The position numbers were made by a program, and so were the translations under genes. From Leptospiraceae bacterium (GTDB lineage Bacteria > Spirochaetota > Leptospiria > Leptospirales > Leptospiraceae), in assembly GCA_024233865.1 (NCBI GenBank), contig JACKPA010000001.1:806001-870000 (forward strand): a stretch of DNA of 64,000 nt. Reading direction: 5' to 3'. The notes under the pieces are model-generated. The model saw only the letters and a list, made by a program, of their open reading frames with translations, was not told the DNA's origin and searched no databases. Within the stretch, counting starts at the first letter, position 1. Every line of letters begins with the position of its first letter. This document shows, piece by piece, positions 8,936 to 15,939 of this stretch.

Positions 8936-9651
8936 TCACAACCGGTTCCTTCCAAGTCCGGAAAAAGGCAAGGGTTGCAAGCGGTTCCAACCGGACAAGT
9001 GCAGTTTGCGCCTGAGGGGCAGTTGGCAGGACAGCTACTTGTACTGGTGCAAGTTGCCGGATTACAACTGGTTCCAATAGGGCATTTCCCGGGATATAAA
9101 CTGGAACAAATAGAAACAGGAGCAGAAGGGTTGGAAACCAAGCCATTGCTTAACAGAGCACGAAGTGTAAATGTGTAGACTTCACACTTTTGAAAAGGGA
9201 ATACACCGGGAGGCGGAATTCTATTGGCAATAATTTTTTTAATAAGGATATTCGTTGAACTTTCCACAGGAGAATGTTCAAAAGAAGGTGGAACACCATC
9301 TTCCAAATAGGTTGAAGCTCCTTGCATGGTTTCTGCCAAAGAAGGAGTAGAAGTTGTTATATAGAGATTATAACCTATAAATTGCTGTTCCTGATTGGTG
9401 ACGTAATACTTGAGTATAAATTCCGGTTTATAAGGAATTGCTTCGGGAGAGGGCAAGTCTGTTCCAGGAACATTTACGCCGGTTTCCGTAACACCTCCTG
9501 GAGTTTCTATGGGACTTACAGCTGGTACCATTCTTACAATCTGAGGTGTCCCTACCGGATTTAAAAATATAAACGGGAGAACGGGAGTATCCGTATTGTT
9601 CCCGCAACTTATAAAAGCAATACATAAAATAGATAAAACAAATATTTTCAT
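8896..9651 (-). CDS. lipoprotein with Cys/Pro-rich C-terminal tail
   Basis: The start is set at the ATG at 9651 (MKIFVLSILCIAFISCG), giving a typical lipoprotein signal with lipobox FISC-G; the frame also opens earlier at 9702. The 251-residue product has a middle domain with a fibronectin-like feel (TPSLAETMQGAS, YTFTLRALLSNG) and a tail of about 60 residues packed with Cys-Pro-x-Gly pairs (CPIGTSC, CPANCPSGANC, CPVGTACNPC, CECPEGS). The tail looks like a disulphide-rich, EGF-like surface module. Function unknown. It overlaps rsmI by 40 bases. Confidence 0.75.
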   Translation of the reverse strand: MKIFVLSILCIAFISCGNNTDTPVLPFIFLNPVGTPQIVRMVPAVSPIETPGGVTETGVNVPGTDLPSPEAIPYKPEFILKYYVTNQEQQFIGYNLYITTSTPSLAETMQGASTYLEDGVPPSFEHSPVESSTNILIKKIIANRIPPPGVFPFQKCEVYTFTLRALLSNGLVSNPSAPVSICSSLYPGKCPIGTSCNPATCTSTSSCPANCPSGANCTCPVGTACNPCLFPDLEGTGCECPEGSSPPGCNT

Positions 9652-9668
9652 AAAAACTCTTCGGTTCC

Positions 9669-10058
9669 TTAAACGCTTAATTGAGTTCCACACATAGGAC
9701 AAAATTTTGCCCCTTCAATCTTAACTATGTAGTGACATTCCATACATTCATTTTTATTAGGGTTTGTTTTTTGAAAAGACAGTTTTTGTTCGGAAATTTC
9801 TTTATCTACTTCTTGCAGATTACCTACGATCTCAGAAGAAAGATCCTGAAATTCAGATAATGTTAGCTTTTGCATGTCCATTTCCGTTCTCAAATCCCTT
9901 AGATTATCCAAAAGCATGAGCCTTTTGGTTTCCAAGTGTCCGGTTTCTTGATACGAATGGCTTTCAAAACCCTTTTTTAGTCTCTGCTGCACATAAGCAA
10001 AAGGAAAAACAATTATTACCAAGAGCAAAACGTAATAAAATAGTAAAGTTATATCCAT
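9669..10058 (-). CDS. membrane-anchored protein with C-terminal zinc ribbon
   Basis: This 129-residue protein has an N-terminal membrane helix (LLFYYVLLLVIIVFPFAYV), a charged coiled-coil-like middle and a C-terminal zinc ribbon, CMECHYIVKIEGAKFCPMCG (CxxC...CxxC). It starts immediately after the stop of the CcmH-like gene with no spacer, so it is probably coupled to it. The layout (one TM, helical segment, next to CcmH) suggests a role in cytochrome c maturation akin to CcmI. That is inference from position. Confidence 0.65.
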   Translation of the reverse strand: MDITLLFYYVLLLVIIVFPFAYVQQRLKKGFESHSYQETGHLETKRLMLLDNLRDLRTEMDMQKLTLSEFQDLSSEIVGNLQEVDKEISEQKLSFQKTNPNKNECMECHYIVKIEGAKFCPMCGTQLSV

Positions 10059-10613
10059 CTAGTTGATTTCCTTTAAATATTTTTCAGTATCTGTAGTAAG
10101 TTGAGCTGAATTCACACCAAAGGTTTCTCCTTTTTGATGGATTCTTTTTTTTAAATAAAATCCCATTAGAATAGAGGCAACCGCAATTCCTATGACAATT
10201 GTTACATTTACGCCGGTAGAGTCCGGATCCGCTAAAATTGTTTCTCCAAAACCAAAAACCAAACCACGAACGATGTTTTCATTTCCACTACTGATAAAAT
10301 GCTCTACAATTGGGTCGATTTTGATGCCTTCTCCAAATCCGTATTGCATTTTGTGTATAATACTTTTGGCGTTTTCTCCTTTTTGGATTTGATTTTCGAT
10401 AAATTTTTTGATATAGGCAGAAACAACGCAATTGTTGTAAGAACACCCTTTTATAGGCAGGGAGGGGAGGCAGATACATCTGATTTTTGATGTAACTTCA
10501 TGGAAAATTTCAATATGCTTTGGATCGGTAAGTTCTGTATGCACAGATTCGGAATAAGTTGCCATAAACGGAAAAAGAAATAAGTATAGCAACAGAAAAA
10601 TTTTTGCTCTCAT
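10059..10613 (-). CDS. CcmH-like cytochrome c maturation protein
   Basis: This 184-residue protein has a signal peptide (KIFLLLYLFLFPFMATYS), a periplasmic three-helix-like domain with IRCICLPSLPIKGCSYNNCVVS, then KKFIENQIQKGENAKSIIHKMQYGFGEGI, and a C-terminal membrane helix (VTIVIGIAVASILMGFYL). The helix pattern after the cysteines matches CcmH/CycL. The usual LRCxxCQ redox pair is replaced by a four-cysteine RCxC...C...C arrangement. CcmH normally reduces apocytochrome c cysteines before haem ligation. Confidence 0.7.
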   Translation of the reverse strand: MRAKIFLLLYLFLFPFMATYSESVHTELTDPKHIEIFHEVTSKIRCICLPSLPIKGCSYNNCVVSAYIKKFIENQIQKGENAKSIIHKMQYGFGEGIKIDPIVEHFISSGNENIVRGLVFGFGETILADPDSTGVNVTIVIGIAVASILMGFYLKKRIHQKGETFGVNSAQLTTDTEKYLKEIN

Positions 10614-10647
10614 GCTTGAATTATTTTTTAAACAATAAGTTTGTAAA

Positions 10648-10824
10648 CTACAATTTGATTTTTAGGTATCCCTGATTTTCTTCTCGTAATTCTTGATTTT
10701 CTTTGTAGAGTTTATCAACAAGATTAAGCAGGCGCAGTAATTTTTGTGATTCAAGTTTGCCAAAACTTTTACGCAACTCTTCTAATTCTTTATGCGTACC
10801 ATGCAACGGATATAAATAACGATA
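10648..10824 (-). pseudogene. small coding remnant, Glu/Lys-rich helical
   Basis: On the minus strand an open stretch of about 58 codons ends at TAG (10648-10650). It encodes a strongly amphipathic, coiled-coil-like peptide (HKELEELRKSFGKLESQK, then LYKENQELREENQ). It has no start codon in a sensible place and an in-frame TAA just upstream. Codon content looks protein-like rather than random, so I read it as the tail of a broken gene. It overlaps the front of the plus-strand remnant. Confidence 0.35.
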
Positions 10825-11251
10825 AAATTAAAGATTTACCAAACGAGACAATAAAAGCAACCGGTTTAAGCAAATCAGACTTAACAAATGTTACTAAAAC
10901 CGGTGTGCGTTCTATTTTTATTAAACAGAGTGAGAAAGTTACAAAGCTAGCCTTAGAACAGCCTTACAGATGCGTAGAGTTGGTTTTGAAGTTAAAGAAT
11001 TCAAAAATTTCAACCAGATGAAGACAATTGTTGACCCCAAAATCAAACTTTGGTCCCCCGAATTATGAAAAAGCTGAGTTTAAATTAGATTCAGGAAAAA
11101 AAACTATTACCATCAAGATGGTTTATCTAATGGACTAATAATAAGTTTTTATATTGACACTATATCGGATGTGCCAAAAAATATATCTACTCAAAATTTA
11201 CTCTTTGTTAAAAGTGAAATTTTTAATATGGTAAAAGTGGAAAACCAATAA
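10746..11251 (+). pseudogene. multiply frameshifted gene remnant
   Basis: Protein-like sequence runs through three frames in turn. The first (to 11021) contains NDKIKDLPNETIKATGLSKS and SIFIKQSEKVTKLALEQPYR. Near 10980 the sense moves to RVGFEVKEFKNFNQMK and VDPKIKLWSPEL, ending at TGA. It then moves to NYEKAEFKLDSGKKTITIKM, and after a stop to YIDTISDVPKNISTQNLL up to TAA at 11249. Such relay reading points to a once intact gene of perhaps 150 codons with at least two frameshifts. The family was not recognised. Confidence 0.5.
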
Positions 11252-11278
11252 ATTTTATTTTCCTTTTATGGTGCAACT

Positions 11279-12202
11279 TTGGTAGAGCAAATCGATTTTA
11301 ACTCCATTTTCAAGCGTCAGTTGATAATGATTTCCGGGAAGGGTGGTACGGGAAAGACTACACTGGCGATTTTTTTGGCTAAGTTTTTGGCAAGCATGGA
11401 TAAAAAAATTCTTTTGATCCATGTAAATCGTCTGACAGAGGAATCTTGGGAAAAAGACTATTTGGTAGAGAGCAAAAATCTCAGCCAATTGAATATCAAC
11501 TCGAATAGTATGTTTAAAGAATACATTATGTTGAAACTCAAAAGCGAGGTATTGTACAACCTTTTTTTTGAAAAGTTTACCGCTTTGGAAGTTTTACGGC
11601 GTGCTGCACCTGCATTAAACGAATTGCTTATCATTGGTAAAATTTATTTCGAATGTAAACAAAGAAACTTTCTATTCCAAAGGAAATGGGACCACGTTAT
11701 AGTTGATCTTCCTTCAACAGGACACGCTTTAACAATACTCAACATTCCATCTGTAGTGAAAAAAATATTTAGAAAAGGAATCGTAGCAAAAGAAGCAGAA
11801 AAAATCATAGAAATCGTTTATAACAAAGAGCGATCTTGTGTGCTGCTGACTTGTCTACCGGAATATATGCCGGTACAAGAAACGTTAAAATTTATTGAAA
11901 CAGCCAAACAAAAACTGGGTGTTTCGATTGGACCTGTCTTTTTGAATAAACTCCCGTATCCGATTACTTGGATAAATTCGGAGGAGTATAAGAATAATGA
12001 AAACAAAATTCCAAAAGAAACAAAAAAACTGTTGGAAAATTACAAAGATAGATACAATTCAGCCATAGAACAAAAAGATTTTTTAGAAAAAAATTCCCAA
12101 AATGTAGTTTATAACATTCCCTATGTTTATGGTGGCACTTCTAATCCTGATTTTTTTAATCAACTTGGTAACAAGTTACAAGAACTCAGTTCTGTTTTTT
12201 GA
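11279..12202 (+). CDS. ArsA-like (anion-transporting) P-loop ATPase
   Basis: The product is about 307 residues if the TTG at 11279 is used; an ATG at 11327 directly before the P-loop is an alternative, and no clear ribosome-binding site decides. It has the deviant Walker A of the MinD/ArsA group, [12 protein letters not shown], followed by DHVIVDLPSTGHALTIL, the ArsA/Get3-type switch region (D-P/T-G-H). ArsA-family ATPases drive oxyanion export or handle membrane proteins. The downstream LolA-like and permease genes hint at envelope or lipoprotein work. Confidence 0.75.
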   Translation: MVEQIDFNSIFKRQLIMISGKGGTGKTTLAIFLAKFLASMDKKILLIHVNRLTEESWEKDYLVESKNLSQLNINSNSMFKEYIMLKLKSEVLYNLFFEKFTALEVLRRAAPALNELLIIGKIYFECKQRNFLFQRKWDHVIVDLPSTGHALTILNIPSVVKKIFRKGIVAKEAEKIIEIVYNKERSCVLLTCLPEYMPVQETLKFIETAKQKLGVSIGPVFLNKLPYPITWINSEEYKNNENKIPKETKKLLENYKDRYNSAIEQKDFLEKNSQNVVYNIPYVYGGTSNPDFFNQLGNKLQELSSVF

Positions 12203-12258
12203 AGTTTTATTAAAAAATATCTTTTAATTTTATGACAATAATTAGAACCTTGGTTATT

Positions 12259-13011
12259 ATGCAAAGGCTATCCAAATTAATTCTAATTACATTATTTATT
12301 GTAGGTGGGAATATTTACGGGGAAAGAACCGCCTCACAGGTGATAGAAAGCTTAGAAGACACATTGTATGGTAAAAACTCTTCCCAATCACGAGTACAAA
12401 TCCTTATTAAAAAACCAAGAACCAAAAGAACCCTTGCGGTGGATTCGTGGGAAGACAGGAAAGGGAAAAAAACTTTTATCCGAATTCTCAAACCAAAAAA
12501 AGACAAGGGAATTACCTTTTTGAAATGGGACAAAAACTTATGGCAATACATTCCGTCTATTGGAAAAGAAATCAAGATTGAAGGTTCTCTTATGCAAGAT
12601 TCATGGATGGGTTCTGATTTTACAAATGATGATTTGGTTAGATCGTCTTCTTTGACCAAAGATTATGAACATTCTTTTTTAGAAAGCAAGGATGAAAAAA
12701 TTCATAAAATATTAGCAAAACCAAAACCTGGTACACCTGTAACTTGGAGCAAACTAATCTTTGAAATCCGGAAAGAAGACTTAATGCCAGTGAAAGAAGA
12801 GTTTTATGACCACAAAAACAAACTCGTCAGAATTCAATTATTTTCGAGTTATAAGGTTATGGGAGGAAGGTTAATTCCATCTATTATGAAAATGTCTACT
12901 CTAAATGCAAAAGGGAAAGCAAAATCTTCCACGTCAATGAAGTATGATAAAATTTTGTTTGATACGTCCATTGACAATGATATATTTTCCAAAGCAAATC
13001 TGAGGAAATAA
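12259..13011 (+). CDS. outer membrane lipoprotein-sorting protein (LolA-like)
   Basis: I favour the ATG at 12259 (MQRLSKLILITLFIVGG), which gives a compact signal peptide; an ATG at 12232 adds 9 residues. The mature part has the LolA/LppX fold pattern: ASQVIESLED start, KTFIRILKPKKDKGITFLKWDKNLWQYIP and LMQDSWMGSDFTNDDLVRSS, then KYDKILFDTSIDNDIF near the end. Such proteins carry lipid-modified cargo in the periplasm. The gene ends one base before the permease gene, so they form an operon. Confidence 0.8.
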   Translation: MQRLSKLILITLFIVGGNIYGERTASQVIESLEDTLYGKNSSQSRVQILIKKPRTKRTLAVDSWEDRKGKKTFIRILKPKKDKGITFLKWDKNLWQYIPSIGKEIKIEGSLMQDSWMGSDFTNDDLVRSSSLTKDYEHSFLESKDEKIHKILAKPKPGTPVTWSKLIFEIRKEDLMPVKEEFYDHKNKLVRIQLFSSYKVMGGRLIPSIMKMSTLNAKGKAKSSTSMKYDKILFDTSIDNDIFSKANLRK

Positions 13012-13012
13012 G

Positions 13013-14299
13013 ATGTTTAAACTCGCGTTCCGATACGTTTTAGGATACAAGCACAGATCTATTTTAACTTTTATTTTGATCTGCTTTGGAGCTTTGTTGA
13101 TTTCTTTTTTTCGATTTTTGTCTTTTGGTTCTCACCAAGTGATGATTTGGCACGTTGTGAAATTAACTACCGGTTATGTTCAAATAGCAGCAAACGGATG
13201 GTTAGAAAATAAACCTTTGGAAAGAGCTTTGGACGTTCCTGATGAACTTTTGAAATCTTTACAAATAGAAGGTGTAAGAGAAATCAGTCCTCGAATTTAT
13301 AGCCATGCGTTGATGAGCTATGGAGAAAGCTCCAAATTTGTATCGGTTATGGCTTTTGATTTTGAAAAAGAAAAACGGGTGACAGTTCTCCACGAAAAAA
13401 TGATAGAAGGAGAATATCATTCTCAAAATTCAGATGAGTATGAGTATACGGGAATTATCGGCTACAAACTGGCAAAAAATTTGGGAGTGAAACTTGGTAC
13501 AAAAGTATATTTGATTGGTTCTCAATTTGATGGATCAGTGGGTGCCATTCCAGTTGTTATTACGGGCATATTCAAAGCTGTCGAAACAGAGCTGGACACA
13601 ACAAGGATTTGTATTTCTCTACAAGCAGGTAGAAAACTATTTGCTCCTGATTCCATGGAAACAGGAGTTAGGCGTTATACTTCTGTTGCTTTGGGGGTTA
13701 AAGATTACCGAGAGGCAGAAAAAGTTTACAATACACTTTTACAAAAATTTCCCCTTCCAAAACCAGAAGAAGGAGAGTCAAGAGAAGATTCGGATAACTT
13801 TTCTCCGATAGTGCACAACTGGGAAGACTTAAACATGGGGCTAATGCAGTTTATCTTTCTGGATCAAATGCAAGGCGAAATGATGGTTGTTTTTTTGATT
13901 TTGATACTTGCTTTTGGAGTACTAAATAATGTGCAAATGTCCATACAAGAGAGGATTCGAGAATTTGGGACTTTGCTTGCCATTGGAACAAAACCGTTTT
14001 CCATTCTGAAAATGGTTTTTTATGAGCTATTGATTTTAATGATTCCCGGTCTTATGGTTGGTATGTTGGGAGGAGTTGCCATTGGATGCTATTTGGATAA
14101 AAATCCGATTGTATTAGAAGGAGAGTCAGCTCAGTTGTATGCTGATTTAGGTTTTCAACCTGTTTTCAAAACAATCGTAGACCCAACCGAACTATGGATA
14201 GCTGTACTAAGTTTACTTGTACCTTCCGTTGTGTTTACTTTGATTGCTTGTAAACGTATCTTTCGTCTTAATCCGATAGAAGTTATTAATGTTCAATAG
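13013..14299 (+). CDS. FtsX/LolE-like ABC transporter permease
   Basis: This 428-residue protein has four membrane helices in the MacB/LolC/FtsX layout: one N-terminal helix (residues about 16-36), a large periplasmic domain of some 240 residues, then three C-terminal helices. The last follow GTLLAIGTKPFSILKMVFYE, the coupling-helix region, and VVFTLIACKRIFRLNPIEVI. It would work with an LolD-type ATPase, which is absent here. The partner LolA-like gene directly upstream supports lipoprotein or lipid transfer to the outer membrane. Confidence 0.85.
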   Translation: MFKLAFRYVLGYKHRSILTFILICFGALLISFFRFLSFGSHQVMIWHVVKLTTGYVQIAANGWLENKPLERALDVPDELLKSLQIEGVREISPRIYSHALMSYGESSKFVSVMAFDFEKEKRVTVLHEKMIEGEYHSQNSDEYEYTGIIGYKLAKNLGVKLGTKVYLIGSQFDGSVGAIPVVITGIFKAVETELDTTRICISLQAGRKLFAPDSMETGVRRYTSVALGVKDYREAEKVYNTLLQKFPLPKPEEGESREDSDNFSPIVHNWEDLNMGLMQFIFLDQMQGEMMVVFLILILAFGVLNNVQMSIQERIREFGTLLAIGTKPFSILKMVFYELLILMIPGLMVGMLGGVAIGCYLDKNPIVLEGESAQLYADLGFQPVFKTIVDPTELWIAVLSLLVPSVVFTLIACKRIFRLNPIEVINVQ

Positions 14300-14395
14300 T
14301 TAAACTATTTTGACCATTTTTTTAAAACTTCAACTAATCAAACACTTTTGTGCACCAGCGTGTTCTAAGAGGATTTTTAGTAAATTTTCTATTTG

Positions 14396-15184
14396 TTATT
14401 CTTTGTTTAACTCATAAAGTACTTTAAGACCTTTTAAAGTGAGAAGAGAATCAATTACATTAAACAAACCTTTATGAGCTTTGTCAATAACTGTAACCAA
14501 CCCTCCTGTGCTTATTACACGATAGTCAACTCCATGCACTTTTTTTATTTGGGTGATAATCCCTTCCAAAAGTCCAACCCAACCGAAAAAGAATCCTGAT
14601 TGCAGAGCTTCTACGGTAGAGCTTCCTATCACCTGTTTGGGAGGTTGAAAAACGATAGGAGGAAGTTGTGCAGTTCTTTTAATTAATGAATCAATGGATA
14701 GCTGAAGTCCGGGAGCAATAATGCCACCGAGATATTCTGACTTTTCATTTACAACACAAAAAGTAGTAGCCGTTCCCATGTCGATTATGATATTTTTCCC
14801 AGGATAGTGTTTTATAACAGCAGCAGCATTGACAAGCCTGTCAGCTCCTATCTCAAAAGGTCTTGGATATTTAATAGAAAATGGTAATTTAATTTCATAG
14901 TTCACATTGATGGCTTTTACATGAAACCAGTTGTCTAACATCGTCTCCACAATAGGATTGAATGCAGGAACAACACTGGAATAAATGGAAGAATGTATTT
15001 GCTCGGGTGAGATTTCACCTTCCTTTAAAAAGCCTTTTAAAAAGACACCCAGTTCGTCAGGAGTTCTGTCTGTTCGAGTAATGGTTCTTCTATGAAAGAC
15101 AGGTTCGTCATCTTTGTCATAAAACAAGCCAAAAACAGTATTTGTATTTCCAATATCTATTACGAGAAGCATATCTTTATTCAT
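14396..15184 (-). CDS. coaX: type III pantothenate kinase
   Basis: This 262-residue protein has the acetate/hsp70-like fold marks of Coa[15 protein letters not shown] (phosphate 1), [22 protein letters not shown] (phosphate 2) and [13 protein letters not shown]. It phosphorylates pantothenate, the first step of coenzyme A synthesis. The ATG overlaps the birA stop by 8 bases, so the two genes are translationally coupled. The same birA-coaX order is common in other bacteria. Confidence 0.95.
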   Translation of the reverse strand: MNKDMLLVIDIGNTNTVFGLFYDKDDEPVFHRRTITRTDRTPDELGVFLKGFLKEGEISPEQIHSSIYSSVVPAFNPIVETMLDNWFHVKAINVNYEIKLPFSIKYPRPFEIGADRLVNAAAVIKHYPGKNIIIDMGTATTFCVVNEKSEYLGGIIAPGLQLSIDSLIKRTAQLPPIVFQPPKQVIGSSTVEALQSGFFFGWVGLLEGIITQIKKVHGVDYRVISTGGLVTVIDKAHKGLFNVIDSLLTLKGLKVLYELNKE

Positions 15185-15935
15185 CTTTCAATACCTTAAA
15201 ATTAGGAGTTGTGTCCATTAGTTCATATCTGCTGCCACTTTTAGTTTCAACCAACAAAAAGCCTTGTTCTGTTAAACCAATAACTTTCCCTTGCATAATA
15301 CTTGTACCAGCATCAAAAGCAATAAGCTTGTCTTTTTGATACAATCTGTCATAAAGCCAGCTTATTTCTGTTTGGATAGTATTTTTATTTGCCATCAGCA
15401 AAATGTGTTCATTAATAGATAATACCAAATTTTCAAGTAATACATTTTTTAAAACAGGATCACTATGTTCCAAAAGATAACCTGCTGATTCCAAACCTCC
15501 AGGCAAGTACGATCCAAAAATATTTATACCAATTCCTATAATGGCTATAAATTTATTTTCAATTATTTCGCTTTCCACAAGTATTCCGGAGACTTTGCGA
15601 TCATACAAATATATGTCATTGGGCCATTTAACTTTAAGAACGGTTTCAAATTCAGGACGAGATTTCACAGTTGCCATTACAATTGCTTTGGCTACGAAGA
15701 TAGGTAGGAGGGTAAAAGGTAAATCTAAAGTATTAAATTGTATTTTCCCTGAAAAAATAATTTTTTCATCTCCAATGTCAGTCCATTTACGATTGTTTCT
15801 TCCTTTTCCTTCTGTTTGTGAGTTGGCAACAATCCAACTTCCTGGTTCAAACGCAGGGTTTTTTAAATATGTATTGGTTGAATCTATTATATCTATAAAT
15901 ATCTTTTTTCTATAATCGAGAAGTACTATAGACAT
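15177..15935 (-). CDS. birA: biotin-[acetyl-CoA-carboxylase] ligase
   Basis: I set the start at the ATG at 15935 ([11 protein letters not shown]), just past the stop of the phosphatase gene; the open frame reaches 15965. The product of about 252 residues has [22 protein letters not shown] (the biotinyl-AMP loop, usually GRGRxGR), [18 protein letters not shown] and IIGIGINI. It activates biotin and attaches it to carboxylases. The N-terminal DNA-binding domain of bifunctional BirA is absent, so it is enzymatic only. Confidence 0.93.
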   Translation of the reverse strand: MSIVLLDYRKKIFIDIIDSTNTYLKNPAFEPGSWIVANSQTEGKGRNNRKWTDIGDEKIIFSGKIQFNTLDLPFTLLPIFVAKAIVMATVKSRPEFETVLKVKWPNDIYLYDRKVSGILVESEIIENKFIAIIGIGINIFGSYLPGGLESAGYLLEHSDPVLKNVLLENLVLSINEHILLMANKNTIQTEISWLYDRLYQKDKLIAFDAGTSIMQGKVIGLTEQGFLLVETKSGSRYELMDTTPNFKVLKDE

Positions 15936-15939
15936 AAGC

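Noticed and set aside
9428..9625. ORFs in other frames over the Cys-rich lipoprotein gene
   Set aside because: They are shadows of the lipoprotein frame; the lipobox and ribosome-binding site support only the 8896-9651 frame.
10192..10490. Plus-strand ORFs opposite the CcmH-like gene
   Set aside because: The minus-strand frame has a signal peptide, CcmH motifs and a membrane helix; the opposite frames have none.
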